This document shows, piece by piece, positions 1 through 8,752 of a DNA stretch of 64,000 bases. The translations under genes were made by a program, and so were the position numbers. Source of the DNA: an uncultured Bacteroidota bacterium. Lineage in GTDB: Bacteria > Bacteroidota > Bacteroidia > Flavobacteriales > Flavobacteriaceae. The first letter of the stretch is position 1; every line of letters starts with the position of its first letter. Below the pieces are notes generated by a model that was not told the origin of the DNA, searched no databases, and saw nothing but the letters and a program-made list of their open reading frames with translations. Location: contig CACERG010000001.1 of assembly GCA_902561795.1 (NCBI GenBank), positions 140,066-204,065 of the forward strand, given 5' to 3'.

Positions 1-147
1 ACAAATTTGATACTGCTGCCAAACTCTCCTCAAGCTGGAAGTGAAATGTTAAATGACATGGTGGCTTCTTTTACTGCAAGTAATCAAATAGGAGAGGCAA
101 TGAAAAAGCAAGGCTTGAATACTAAAAAATCAGAGGAAAAAGATTAA
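1..147 (+). CDS. C-terminal end of an SPFH/band 7-like protein (5' end outside window)
   Basis: The frame is open from base 1 to a TAA at 145-147 and gives 48 residues, containing 'LLPNSPQAGSEMLNDMVAS' and a lysine-rich tail. From memory, this resembles the end of flavobacterial SPFH/band 7 (stomatin-prohibitin) membrane proteins, which organise membrane microdomains or quality-control proteases. Only the tail is visible, so no SPFH core can be checked. The stop lies one base from the end of the convergent glnS gene. The reading frame is certain and the family name is tentative. Confidence 0.55.
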   Translation, partial: TNLILLPNSPQAGSEMLNDMVASFTASNQIGEAMKKQGLNTKKSEEKD

Positions 148-148
148 T

Positions 149-1816
149 TTATAATTTAGTCTTGGACCATGTGTCCCTTAATCCGACTGTTTTGTTAAAA
201 ACGAGATTATTTGTACCACTTTCTTTATCGACCACAAAATATCCTAGACGTTGAAATTGAAACCTGTCACCTGGTTTTGATGAGATTAAACTAGGCTCCA
301 CCATTGCATCAATAACTTTTAGTGAGCTTTCATTTAAAAAAGATTTAAAGTTTTCCTTTTCTTTATCAGGAGCAGATATGTTGAATAAACGGTCGTAAAT
401 TCTCACCTCTGCATTTATTGAGTCTCTCTGGGTTACCCAGTGCAAGGTCCCTTTTACTTTCCTTTTACTTGCATCGCTTCCTGAACCACTTTTACTTTCG
501 GGGTCATATGTACATAAAACCTCTATTATATTTCCTTCAGTATCTTTAACAATAGATTCGGCTTTTATAATATATGCGTTTTTTAAGCGAACCTCTTTGC
601 CTAAGGAAAGACGAAAAAACTTTCTGGTTGCATCTTCTTTAAAATCTTCTTTTTCGATGTAAAGATGTTTTGAAAAAGGGAACTGTCTTTTTCCATCATT
701 GTGATTATGAGGGTTTATCTCACCCTCTAATGTCTCCGTTTTATATTCCGGATAGTTAACTATGGTTAATTTAAGTGGGTCTAAAACCGCCATTACCCTT
801 GGGGATGTTTCATTTAGATCTTCTCTTATCGAATGCTCTAATAACGACAAATCAATTACATTCTCCCGTTTTGCTACTCCTGCTGTTTCGACAAAGTTTT
901 TTAATGCGGTTGGTGTATATCCCCTCCTTCTTAATCCAGATATAGTTGGCATTCTAGGGTCGTCCCATCCTTTTACATATCCTTCCTCTATAAGTTCAAA
1001 CAACTTTCTTTTACTTGTAACAGTAAAAGATAAATTCATCCTGGCAAATTCTCTTTGTTTAGGGCGTAATGGTTTTTTTTTACCTAATGCATCTAAAAAC
1101 CAGTCATAAAGATCTCTATGTGGTTTAAATTCTAAGGAACATAGCGAATGTGAAATTTGTTCAATGTAGTCTGATTGCCCGTGTGTCCAGTCATACATTG
1201 GATAAATGCACCAATCCTTACCTGTTCTATGGTGCTTCTTAAATAGAATCCTATACATAATTGGATCTCTCATAAGCATATTGGAAGAAGACATGTCAAT
1301 TTTTGCCCTTAAAACATGCTCTCCTTCCTTAAATTCTCCCAATTTCATTTTTGAAAATAAATCTTGATTTTCTTTTATAGCTCTATTTCTGAAAGGGCTG
1401 TTTACACCGGGTTGTGTTGGTGTTCCTTTTTGTACAGCTATAGTTTCTGAAGGCTGCGAGTCAACGTATGCTTTTCCTTTCAAAATAAGATCGTTGGCCC
1501 AAATAAAAAGCTGTTCAAAATAATCTGACGCATAACACTCCTTGTCCCATTTATACCCCAACCATAATATGTTTTCTTTAATTGCATCCACATACTTCTG
1601 TTCTTCTTTAGCTGGGTTCGTGTCATCGAACCTTAAATTAACAGGGGCTTTATATTTTTTCCCTAAGTTAAAATTTAAACATATTGCCTTAACGTGTCCT
1701 ATATGTAAGAATCCGTTTGGCTCTGGAGGAAACCTAAATTTTAATTGATTTTTTGAGTAGTCTGCCCTAAGGTCGTCTTCAATAATATGCTCTATGAAAT
1801 GTAAAGCTCTAGCCAT
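149..1816 (-). CDS. glnS: Glutaminyl-tRNA synthetase
   Basis: A class I aminoacyl-tRNA synthetase of 555 residues, the normal size, that charges tRNA-Gln in the cytoplasm. The N-terminal catalytic domain has the GlnRS signature 'PPEPNGFLHIGH' (HIGH at residues 38-41). The KMSKS-loop counterpart is 'VTSKRKL' near residue 265. The C-terminal half is the anticodon-binding beta-barrel region, with 'PGDRFQFQRLGYFVVD' close to the end. The ATG at 1816 gives the expected short extension before the Rossmann core. The gene is convergent with the upstream partial gene and divergent from folB across about 75 bp. A possible -7 element (TATCTTTA, minus strand, 1828-1835) sits just before the start. GlnRS is confidently separated from GluRS by the HIGH context and the C-terminal domain. 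Confidence 0.97.
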   Translation of the reverse strand: MARALHFIEHIIEDDLRADYSKNQLKFRFPPEPNGFLHIGHVKAICLNFNLGKKYKAPVNLRFDDTNPAKEEQKYVDAIKENILWLGYKWDKECYASDYFEQLFIWANDLILKGKAYVDSQPSETIAVQKGTPTQPGVNSPFRNRAIKENQDLFSKMKLGEFKEGEHVLRAKIDMSSSNMLMRDPIMYRILFKKHHRTGKDWCIYPMYDWTHGQSDYIEQISHSLCSLEFKPHRDLYDWFLDALGKKKPLRPKQREFARMNLSFTVTSKRKLFELIEEGYVKGWDDPRMPTISGLRRRGYTPTALKNFVETAGVAKRENVIDLSLLEHSIREDLNETSPRVMAVLDPLKLTIVNYPEYKTETLEGEINPHNHNDGKRQFPFSKHLYIEKEDFKEDATRKFFRLSLGKEVRLKNAYIIKAESIVKDTEGNIIEVLCTYDPESKSGSGSDASKRKVKGTLHWVTQRDSINAEVRIYDRLFNISAPDKEKENFKSFLNESSLKVIDAMVEPSLISSKPGDRFQFQRLGYFVVDKESGTNNLVFNKTVGLRDTWSKTKL

Positions 1817-1844
1817 AGATTTTTTTGTAAAGATAATGAATGCA

Positions 1845-1882
1845 TTTGTTGAAAGAAAACAAGAAAACAGTCTTTATATTTG
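1845..1882 (+). promoter_or_regulatory. Putative folB promoter (Bacteroidetes type)
   Basis: TATATTTG at 1875-1882 matches the Bacteroidetes -7 consensus TAnnTTTG. A -33-like TTTGTTG lies at 1845-1851, with a 23-base spacer. Transcription would start about 3-6 bases before the ATG at 1892, so the transcript would have almost no leader. The consensus is established for the phylum; its use here is inferred. Confidence 0.5.
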
Positions 1883-1891
1883 CACTGTGTT

Positions 1892-2266
1892 ATGGACAAA
1901 ATATACTTAAAGAACATAAAAATTTATGCATACCATGGTTGCATGGAGGAAGAAAAAAAAATAGGTAGTAATTATTTAGTTAACCTCATTATACACGCAG
2001 ATTTGAGCATGTCTTGCAAATCAGACGAATTAAAGGACACTGTTGACTACGTTGCTCTGCTTGACATAGTAAAAAACCAAATGAAAATGAGGTCCAACCT
2101 TTTAGAGAATGTTGCTGACAGAGTTGTAAACAAGATAATTTCCAAATTCCCTTCTGTTAAAAAAGCTGTTGTTAAGATAGCAAAACTTAATCCTCCCATC
2201 AATGGAGACATAGATGAAGTTGTGATAAGACGAGAAAAAAAGAGAGAAAAGAAGAAATTAGATTAA
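1892..2266 (+). CDS. folB: Dihydroneopterin aldolase
   Basis: FolB converts 7,8-dihydroneopterin to 6-hydroxymethyl-7,8-dihydropterin and glycolaldehyde in folate synthesis. The 124-residue product begins MDKIYLKNIKIYAYHG, the typical FolB N-terminus with the 'HG' active-site region. It carries 'DTVDYVALLDIV' in the middle and the substrate-binding 'AKLNPP' segment near residue 100. I chose the ATG at 1892 over the in-frame TTG at 1880 because the TTG lies inside the putative -7 box. The C-terminus is an unusually lysine/arginine-rich tail (RREKKREKKK) beyond the fold. tRNA-Cys follows 22 bases downstream on the same strand. Confidence 0.93.
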   Translation: MDKIYLKNIKIYAYHGCMEEEKKIGSNYLVNLIIHADLSMSCKSDELKDTVDYVALLDIVKNQMKMRSNLLENVADRVVNKIISKFPSVKKAVVKIAKLNPPINGDIDEVVIRREKKREKKKLD

Positions 2267-2288
2267 TATTGTGTTATTTTTAAAGTCC

Positions 2289-2359
2289 GGCATCGTGGCC
2301 GAGTGGCTAGGCAGAGCTCTGCAAAAGCTTTTACAGCGGTTCGAATCCGCTCGATGCCT
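2289..2359 (+). tRNA. tRNA-Cys (GCA)
   Basis: A complete cloverleaf. The acceptor arms are GGCATCG (2289-2295) and CGATGCC (2352-2358), and the discriminator base is T, the identity base of tRNA-Cys. The anticodon loop CTGCAAA carries GCA. The T arm is GCGGTTCGAATCCGC. No CCA is encoded. It sits just downstream of folB and may be co-transcribed. Confidence 0.96.
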
Positions 2360-2365
2360 CTTTCT

Positions 2366-3052
2366 TTATTCTGTATAAATTTTGCCGCCTAGCTTTTTGT
2401 TTGTAATTGTCTTATTTGGTTTCCCAAAAACTCGTAAAACTCCGCTTACAATGTTTGCGTTTAAAAGGGTTTTAGCTTTAATATATGCATATCCTCCTAG
2501 TATGCCCCTTATTTTGGATTGTTCTGTTTTAAGGCTTTCGGCCTCACATATTCCTCCTGAATGAAAGTAGAGTTCATGATTCACAACTTCGCCCGAAAGG
2601 TGTATTTTTCCACCTAAGCCTACTTGTGTATCTAACCGTTGCAGTTTTACGCAGAGGTCGATTTTCGAATTTGTTGAGGCAAACAAAATAAGCTTGGTTT
2701 GATCTAATCTTAAAGAAGATTTTATTGTGCTCCCCTGATAGGCTGAAATACTGTTTAAAGTACTATTAAAATAAAGATCTATTTTAGTAGCTTCTTGGTT
2801 AAAAATATCTCCCCTAGATGTTCTAATTTTTAAATTCCCGTCTTTAATTGTAACAACAATCAGATCTGAGTTTGGTCCAGTAGCTATAATTTTATTAACG
2901 TCTGATGAAATTAAATTTACTTCAATATTTGAATATGTTTTAATTCCCGTAAAAGATCCTGTAGTTAATACTCTCCTGCTATTGTCCTGACAAAACCCAG
3001 TCGTTATTAATCCAATAACTAAAAAATAAAATAATAGTTGTTTCTTTTTCAT
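2366..3052 (-). CDS. GIN-domain (DUF2807) secreted protein
   Basis: The 228-residue protein starts with a clear signal peptide (MKKKQLLFYFLVIGLITTGF, then C-Q, residues 1-22). It continues as short alternating beta strands typical of the 'putative auto-transporter adhesin, head GIN domain' family (DUF2807), a right-handed beta-helix-like fold common in Bacteroidetes periplasmic or surface proteins of unknown function. Segments such as 'GSFTGIKTYSNIEVNLI' and 'DGNLKIRTSRG' fit that family. The start lies 3 bases after the rnr stop, so the two genes are probably one transcript. The CQ at the end of the signal could be a lipoprotein site, but the preceding residues (TTGF) fit a lipobox only weakly. 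Function is unknown. Confidence 0.8.
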   Translation of the reverse strand: MKKKQLLFYFLVIGLITTGFCQDNSRRVLTTGSFTGIKTYSNIEVNLISSDVNKIIATGPNSDLIVVTIKDGNLKIRTSRGDIFNQEATKIDLYFNSTLNSISAYQGSTIKSSLRLDQTKLILFASTNSKIDLCVKLQRLDTQVGLGGKIHLSGEVVNHELYFHSGGICEAESLKTEQSKIRGILGGYAYIKAKTLLNANIVSGVLRVFGKPNKTITNKKLGGKIYTE

Positions 3053-3055
3053 GTA

Positions 3056-5203
3056 TCATTCTACTAGTAAAAAATCCAAGAACCTCTTCTCAACGTTTGC
3101 TTTGTGTACTTTTATTCGCAGCATATCTCCAAGCTGATAGATTTGCTTTGTGTTTCTTCCAAAAATTGAGTGGTTATCAATATTGTAGATATAAAAATCT
3201 CCTTTCATGTCCTTCAATCTAATCATACCCTCGCATTTATTTTCTATTATCTCAACATAGATTCCTCTTTCTGTAACTCCTGAGATAACTCCCTCAAACT
3301 CTTTTCCTATTTTGTTTTGCATAAAAACAATCTGCATATGCTTGATAGAATCTCTTTCTGCTTTTGTGGCTAGTTGTTCTCTTATAGATGAGTGTTTACA
3401 GGCTTGTTCTAAAACACTTTGCTTTGTGTTTTTCTTATCTTCTAAATATGAATTTAACAGCCTGTGAACGAGAACATCAGGATACCTACGTATTGGAGAA
3501 GTAAAATGGGTATAATGATCGAATCCAAGGCCATAATGACCTATATTTTTTGTTGTGTATTCTGCTTTTGACATACTTCTCAAGGCTAAGGTGTCTATAA
3601 GGTTTTGTTCTTTTTTACCTTTGCATTGATCTAATAACTTATTTAATGCTCTATTGACATTTTTGCTTTTAAGGTTAAAATCATATCCAAAAGAAGAACT
3701 CGTCTTTTGTAGGCTATATAATTTTTCCTCATCAGGGCTGTCATGAACCCTAAAAATAAATGGTCTCTTTTTTTGCCTTTTAACGTACGAGGCAACCTTC
3801 TTATTTGCTAAAAGCATAAACTCCTCTATTAGTTTATTTGCGTCACCGTATTCTTTATAAAAGACACTTACTGGCTCGTTTTTATTGTTCAAGTTGAAAT
3901 TGACCTCTTTTCTTTCAAAGGATATTGCTCCGTCTTTTATTCTTTTTTTGCGAAGCGTTTTTGCCAGATTATTAAAAATTATTATTGCGTCGTATAGATC
4001 TCCAGAAATTATGTAGCTTTCTTTCTGAAGAGAAATGTGCTTCTTAATTGTCTTTGTTTGATTTTGTAATATATGATTTACCTCTTCATAAGAAAATCTT
4101 TTGTCGGATTTTATTACTGTTTTACCATACCATTCATTTAAGACTTCACTTTCATTATTCATTTGGAAAACTGCTGAAAAAGTATATTTCTCCTCTTTTT
4201 CAATTAAAGAGCATAATTCATTTGATAGTTTTTCAGGCAACATTGGTACAACTCTGTCTACTAAATAAACAGATGTTCCTCTTTCGTAGGCTTCTTTTTC
4301 CATAAGGCTGTTTTCTTTAAGATAGTGACTAACGTCAGCTATATGAATTCCTATTTCGAACAAATCTTCGTTTATAATTTTTAATGACAGCGCATCATCA
4401 AAGTCTTTAGCATTTACCGGATCAATTGTTATTGTTGTTACTTTTCTGAAATCTCTTCTTCTTTTAAGTTCTTTTCTATCAATCTCTTTTTCTAATTGTT
4501 CTGCTTCTTCATTTACACCCTTTGGGAATACATAGGGAAGACCGTTTTCGTGTAAAATTGCATGTATTTCTGTCTCTGTTTCACCTGGCAGCCCTATGCC
4601 CTTTATTATTTTGCCGTTAGGGGCGTCTCTTCCTTCAAACCATTCTTTTATTATAACAACAACTTTTTCCCCGTTTTTATAGTTTTTAATTTCGTCCGGC
4701 TCAATAAAAATATCCGTATACATTAATCCTCGTTTGGTTAAAACAAAACCATAATCGGATTTTAAGACTAACTCACCGACGTATTCTTTTTTGTTTCTTT
4801 CTAGAACCTTTATGACTCCCGCTTCTTTGCTTTTCCCAGTTATAATAAAATTAATTAAGTCACCATCCAGAGCTCTATTTAACTTTACATTTGGTATAAA
4901 TAATTCTTCTTTTTTTTCGGATGAATAAACTTTTCCTTTTCCGGACGGTAACAAACTCAATCTACTCGTATATATGGTTTTTTCTTTTATTCTGAATACA
5001 TATTTACCCTTTCTTTCTTCAATTAAAATTTTGTTTTTACTTAAATTTAATAGGACACTTATAATCTTATTCCTGTCTTTATCCTCTTTAAAACCTAAAG
5101 AAGAAGCAACTTGCTTATAGTTAAAAGCTTTATTTGGATTTTTTTTATAAAATTTTAAAACTTTTCTTTTTACTTCTTTGTTCTCTTTTCTCGCTTTTGA
5201 CAT
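3056..5203 (-). CDS. rnr: Ribonuclease R
   Basis: A processive 3'-5' exoribonuclease (RNase II/RNB family) of 715 residues, normal for RNase R, which degrades structured RNA. An N-terminal winged-helix region (residues 1-65) is followed by cold-shock/OB domains (about 70-215). The RNB core has the metal-binding motif 'TIDPVNAKDFDDAL' near residue 265, and 'HYGLGFDHYTHFTSPIRRYPD' lies around 545-565. A C-terminal S1 domain covers about residues 635-715. The ATG at 5203 is preceded by a good -7 box. The GIN-domain gene follows after 3 bases. The family call is certain; RNase R is preferred over RNase II because of the N-terminal helix-turn-helix. Confidence 0.96.
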   Translation of the reverse strand: MSKARKENKEVKRKVLKFYKKNPNKAFNYKQVASSLGFKEDKDRNKIISVLLNLSKNKILIEERKGKYVFRIKEKTIYTSRLSLLPSGKGKVYSSEKKEELFIPNVKLNRALDGDLINFIITGKSKEAGVIKVLERNKKEYVGELVLKSDYGFVLTKRGLMYTDIFIEPDEIKNYKNGEKVVVIIKEWFEGRDAPNGKIIKGIGLPGETETEIHAILHENGLPYVFPKGVNEEAEQLEKEIDRKELKRRRDFRKVTTITIDPVNAKDFDDALSLKIINEDLFEIGIHIADVSHYLKENSLMEKEAYERGTSVYLVDRVVPMLPEKLSNELCSLIEKEEKYTFSAVFQMNNESEVLNEWYGKTVIKSDKRFSYEEVNHILQNQTKTIKKHISLQKESYIISGDLYDAIIIFNNLAKTLRKKRIKDGAISFERKEVNFNLNNKNEPVSVFYKEYGDANKLIEEFMLLANKKVASYVKRQKKRPFIFRVHDSPDEEKLYSLQKTSSSFGYDFNLKSKNVNRALNKLLDQCKGKKEQNLIDTLALRSMSKAEYTTKNIGHYGLGFDHYTHFTSPIRRYPDVLVHRLLNSYLEDKKNTKQSVLEQACKHSSIREQLATKAERDSIKHMQIVFMQNKIGKEFEGVISGVTERGIYVEIIENKCEGMIRLKDMKGDFYIYNIDNHSIFGRNTKQIYQLGDMLRIKVHKANVEKRFLDFLLVE

Positions 5204-5220
5204 GTAAATTCACTTCAAAG

Positions 5221-5228
5221 CAAAGATA
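5221..5228 (-). promoter_or_regulatory. Putative -7 element of rnr
   Basis: On the minus strand the sequence reads TATCTTTG, a full match to TAnnTTTG, 18 bases before the rnr start codon. The predicted 5' leader is about 14 bases. No convincing TTG lies at the -33 distance, so only the -7 element is claimed. Confidence 0.45.
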
Positions 5229-5710
5229 AAATATTCAATGTCTGAATCATATTAACAGAATTAACAATATTTATTATCTAGTAAATTTTTTATTTTTATA
5301 TATATGTATATATATATATAGTGTTAATATCATGAAAAAAAAAGGCTTATGTCTTTTGTAGTTTGCCAAAGACTAAAATATTAAATTTTTTTAACTGCTT
5401 GTAAACGGCATTAAAAGTTAATTATTAATTGTTTAGCGATTTACTAACTGACTGTTAATAAAATAAAATTGTTATAAAAAAGAAAGTACATATCAATTCT
5501 AATTGTTAAAAATCTTCTTTTTGTAGTTACAATTTTTATGATAAAAAATGATAAAGGATATTATAAATGTTATTTTTTTGTAAACGCACACTAGAAACAA
5601 CAAATCAAAAAAAAAAAATAACTTTTTGTCAACAAAAAATTAATAAAGATGTGAACCAAAGACAAAGCTAAATTATCATTCTCTTTATTTTTATAAAAAA
5701 TATTTTTAAT
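5229..5710. other. AT-rich divergent intergenic region between rnr and rpiB
   Basis: About 480 bases, extremely AT-rich, with many A and T runs and no open frame worth calling on either strand. It must carry the promoters for rnr and rpiB. I see no tRNA, riboswitch-like structure or clear terminator. The one clear simple repeat is listed separately. No clear TAnnTTTG element could be assigned to rpiB. Confidence 0.6.
5297..5320. repeat. TA dinucleotide microsatellite
   Basis: Twenty-four bases of alternating T and A interrupted by a single G, about 80 bases upstream of the predicted rnr transcription start. It could melt easily or vary in length by slippage. No regulatory role can be shown. 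Confidence 0.8.
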
Positions 5711-6142
5711 ATGAGATTAAGTATAGGGAATGATCATGCAGGAACGGAATATAAAAAAGAAATCATAGACTTCTTAAAATTAAGGGGGCACGATATTCAA
5801 AACCATGGGACAGACACAACAGAAAGTGTAGATTATCCAGATTTTATTCATCCAGTAGCAAACGATGTTGCTAGTAAAAAATCAGATCTCGGGATTATTG
5901 TATGTGGAAGTGGAAATGGTGCGGCAATGACCGCAAATAAACACCAAAATATAAGAGCTGCTCTTTGCTGGAATAAAGAATTAGCAAAGTTAGCAAGACA
6001 ACACAATAACGCAAATATTTTAAGCTTACCAGCAAGATTTATATCTATCAAAGAGACAAAGGAAATCGTAGACCAGTTCATAAAAGAAAAATTCGAAGAG
6101 GGAAGGCATAAAAGAAGAGTAGATAAAATTCCATGTCCCTAA
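5711..6142 (+). CDS. rpiB: Ribose-5-phosphate isomerase B
   Basis: RpiB interconverts ribose 5-phosphate and ribulose 5-phosphate in the pentose phosphate pathway. The 143-residue length is typical of the LacAB/RpiB family. Visible signatures are 'SIGNDHAG' at the N-terminus (phosphate and substrate site), 'ESVDYPDFIHPVA' and the active-site loop 'CGSGNGAAMTANK' with the catalytic cysteine near residue 65. 'ALCWNKELAKLARQHNNANILSL' lies around residues 90-110. The last 10 bases overlap the following GNAT gene, so the two are likely translated from one message. A LacAB-type allose isomerase is possible but less likely outside a sugar operon. Confidence 0.95.
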   Translation: MRLSIGNDHAGTEYKKEIIDFLKLRGHDIQNHGTDTTESVDYPDFIHPVANDVASKKSDLGIIVCGSGNGAAMTANKHQNIRAALCWNKELAKLARQHNNANILSLPARFISIKETKEIVDQFIKEKFEEGRHKRRVDKIPCP

Positions 6143-6597
6143 AACATAAAATCTTTTACAAAAAATTTGATAGTTTATCACGAAAAGAGATACACGATCT
6201 TTTTTTGTTGAGATCAGAGGTTTTTGTTGTTGAACAAAACTGTGTTTATCAAGATATTGACGGAAGAGATGAAAAAGGAGAGCATGCGTTAGTAAAAAAA
6301 AACAATAAGATTATTGCATATGCACGTGTTCTAGAGGACAGAGTTTCTAACAATATATCAATAGGCAGAATAGTTGTGTCGAAAAAAGAAAGAGGAAATT
6401 CTTTAGGGAGCGATCTACTAGACTTTATACTTAAAAAAATACATGAAGAAAAACCTAAGAGGACAATAAAAATATCGGCGCAAGCGCATTTAGAAAAATT
6501 TTACACAGACCATGGCTTTAAAAGAACAAGCAATACTTATATGGAAGACGGAATACCCCACATTTCAATGACACACGTTAGAGTAGTGCGAAACTAA
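6133..6597 (+). CDS. GNAT family N-acetyltransferase (ElaA-like)
   Basis: A 154-residue acyl-CoA-dependent acetyltransferase of the GNAT fold. The N-terminal segment 'LFLLRSEVFVVEQNCVYQD' followed by 'DGRDEKGEHAL' is characteristic of the ElaA subgroup. The acetyl-CoA-binding motif A region is 'IGRIVVSKKERGNSLGSDLL' (about residues 75-95), and 'QAHLEKFYTDHGFKR' is motif B. The substrate is unknown. The gene overlaps the end of rpiB by 10 bases and is convergent with rnpA, overlapping it by 4 bases. Confidence 0.88.
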   Translation: MSLKHKIFYKKFDSLSRKEIHDLFLLRSEVFVVEQNCVYQDIDGRDEKGEHALVKKNNKIIAYARVLEDRVSNNISIGRIVVSKKERGNSLGSDLLDFILKKIHEEKPKRTIKISAQAHLEKFYTDHGFKRTSNTYMEDGIPHISMTHVRVVRN

Positions 6598-6932
6598 ACT
6601 TTGATTATCAGTGAATAAACTTCCTTAATAAGCAAAGAAAGATCCGGAAGTTTTAAACCTTTATACAAGAAAAGACAATGTCCGCTAAAAGAGATATCAT
6701 TTTCATTCTTTTTGATAGCTTCCCTTAAAAGCCTCTTAATTTTGTTTCTATCCACCGCACGTTTGAAGAGTTTCTTTGAAACAGTAACAGCAACCTCTAA
6801 ATGCTCAATTTTGTCGTTTTTAATAAGCCGAAGAATTAAAAAATCAGTTTTAATGACAGTTGAAGCATTAAAAACTGCGCGAAGTTTTATCTTCCCTTTT
6901 AACCGTTTAATTTTTTTGCTCTGCAGGACCAT
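6594..6932 (-). CDS. rnpA: Ribonuclease P protein component
   Basis: The basic protein subunit that helps RNase P RNA process the 5' ends of pre-tRNAs. The 112-residue, lysine-rich product has the family signature 'RAVDRNKIKRLLREA' (the RNR motif) near residues 57-72 and a plausible N-terminal substrate-binding region. Its start lies 26 bases inside the 3' end of the upstream M1 peptidase gene, so translation is probably coupled. rpmH, its usual neighbour in most bacteria, is not here. Confidence 0.93.
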   Translation of the reverse strand: MVLQSKKIKRLKGKIKLRAVFNASTVIKTDFLILRLIKNDKIEHLEVAVTVSKKLFKRAVDRNKIKRLLREAIKKNENDISFSGHCLFLYKGLKLPDLSLLIKEVYSLIIKV

Positions 6933-8742
6933 AGTAATTATTGTTCTTATCTATGTCAGCCATTAAATTACTAGGATCTATAATTATTGCCTTTATTTGA
7001 TCTTTAGGAATGTTAATTTTCAAATTGTAATTCAGGCTAGACCAGGCCCAGTCTTTTTGAACGATCCAGCCAATATCATATGGATTTTGTTTTTCCCCTC
7101 GCATCAAAGAGATGGGTATGTAATGTAGTTTGCTTTCACCCTTTTTAGACATAACCAATATTTCAAGAGGCATAGGCATCAACTCTTTCCGCTTAATCTT
7201 TATAAGTGTTGAGGCTCCGCTTTCAACCACTTCCTCAAGGGCATAATCGATTTTATTAGTTGTTTGAGTCCAGTCGGTCAAATACCATTGAAGTTGTATA
7301 CCCGAAACACGTTCAGCAATTCTTCTAAAATCATTCGGTTGGGGATGCTTAAATTTCCATTCCCTGTAATATTCTTGGAGAGTTTTGATTAAATTGTCAA
7401 AACCAATAATGTAGCCAAGCTGACTCAAAAAGACAGCCCCTTTGCTGTAGGCAGTGCTTTCATATGCATAATTATGATAGTATCGGTTTGCATTCGTGCT
7501 TTGTGGCATTTCTCCACCAGACAATGCAAGTCGGTAATAACCATAATAAGAGTTTTGCAAGGGAAACTCTTTGTTTTCTTCCAGAATTTCGTTAGTAGCA
7601 AGCGTGGAGATAAAGGTTGTGAAACCTTCATCCATCCACTCATGTTTTGTTTCATTTGTTGCCAGAACATGTTGAAACCATGAATGCGCTAGCTCATGTG
7701 CCGTTACTCCAAATAAGGACCCATATTTTCTTCCTCCAGTAATTAAAGTAAGCATCGCATATTCCATTCCCCCATCACCACCCTGCACAACAGAATATTG
7801 TTTATAAGGATAGGGACCAATATTTTTATTAAAATACCGCATCATTTTAGCGGTATCCGGCTGTAATTTTTTCCAATTAGAAATTATATCAGAATCATTT
7901 TTATAAAAAAAGTGTAATGTAACACCGTTAGGTCCAGGATAAGTATCATGAATGTAATCCTTATCCGCTGCCCAGGTAAAATCATGCACCATAGGAGCAA
8001 CAAAATGCCATGTTATTTTCCCCTTTTTCGTTTTAGGTTTTTTTCTTTCATGGTACCCCATACCTATTTCAGAGGCATTTTCTAAGTATCCGCTACCCGC
8101 GACCATATATTCTTTCTCGAGAGAAATTTTAACATCAAAATTTCCCCACACACCGTGAAATTCTCTACCAATATAAGGGTCGGCGTTCCATCCGTCTACA
8201 TCATATTCAGCCATTTTCGGGTACCATTGTGCCATAGAGAATTCCACTCCTTCAGAAGAGTTTTTTCCAGCTCGCCGAATAACATCTGGAACGTGCCCTT
8301 CAAAGGAAAGATTAAAAGTCGAAGAACCACCGGGAGGAATTGGAGTGTTTAGCGGCACCTCAAGAATTGTCTCAGAAGCGACGGTTTCTAAGCGCATGCC
8401 ATCTTGAGTTAAATCAGAAACTTTCAAATAACCTTGCTGATCTTTGCTTAGACTGTCTAAAGATACTTTAAAACGCCTGTTTCTGTCAGGAGAATTTTTC
8501 TGTTGCACCGCCATTTCGCTACCGGGCTGAAAAGCATTAAAGTACAGATGAAAAAACACTTTCTTAAGTGTTTCAGATGAGTTGTTTTTATATTCAACAG
8601 TTTGTGTCCCAGAATAAATAGCTGTTTCTGGATTAAGATCAACCTCTATTTTGTAGTTAACAAATTGTTGCCAGTATTGAGCACCAATCTTAGTACTTAT
8701 TAGAAGAAACACGAAAAACAGACAAAACCGATAACTATTCAT
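6907..8742 (-). CDS. Secreted M1 family metallopeptidase (aminopeptidase)
   Basis: The 611-residue zinc metallopeptidase has an N-terminal signal peptide (about residues 1-21, ending 'TKIGAQ'). An N-terminal beta-saddle domain precedes the gluzincin core. The zinc site is HELAH followed after 18 residues by glutamate ('EWMDEGFTTF'), around residues 345-370, and 'GGDGGMEYAML' just before it is the M1 GxMEN-like exopeptidase loop. The likely role is periplasmic or extracellular peptide trimming. It lies between the MBL-fold gene (10-base gap) and rnpA (26-base overlap) on the same strand. The exact specificity cannot be read. Confidence 0.92.
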   Translation of the reverse strand: MNSYRFCLFFVFLLISTKIGAQYWQQFVNYKIEVDLNPETAIYSGTQTVEYKNNSSETLKKVFFHLYFNAFQPGSEMAVQQKNSPDRNRRFKVSLDSLSKDQQGYLKVSDLTQDGMRLETVASETILEVPLNTPIPPGGSSTFNLSFEGHVPDVIRRAGKNSSEGVEFSMAQWYPKMAEYDVDGWNADPYIGREFHGVWGNFDVKISLEKEYMVAGSGYLENASEIGMGYHERKKPKTKKGKITWHFVAPMVHDFTWAADKDYIHDTYPGPNGVTLHFFYKNDSDIISNWKKLQPDTAKMMRYFNKNIGPYPYKQYSVVQGGDGGMEYAMLTLITGGRKYGSLFGVTAHELAHSWFQHVLATNETKHEWMDEGFTTFISTLATNEILEENKEFPLQNSYYGYYRLALSGGEMPQSTNANRYYHNYAYESTAYSKGAVFLSQLGYIIGFDNLIKTLQEYYREWKFKHPQPNDFRRIAERVSGIQLQWYLTDWTQTTNKIDYALEEVVESGASTLIKIKRKELMPMPLEILVMSKKGESKLHYIPISLMRGEKQNPYDIGWIVQKDWAWSSLNYNLKINIPKDQIKAIIIDPSNLMADIDKNNNYYGPAEQKN

Positions 8743-8752
8743 TTTTTTAAAA

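Noticed and set aside
1880..1891. TTG start for folB
   Set aside because: The TTG overlaps the -7 box, and the ATG at 1892 gives the family-typical N-terminus.
5297..5320. Functional operator at the TA repeat
   Set aside because: A simple dinucleotide run in a very AT-rich gap, with no evidence of a binding site beyond composition.
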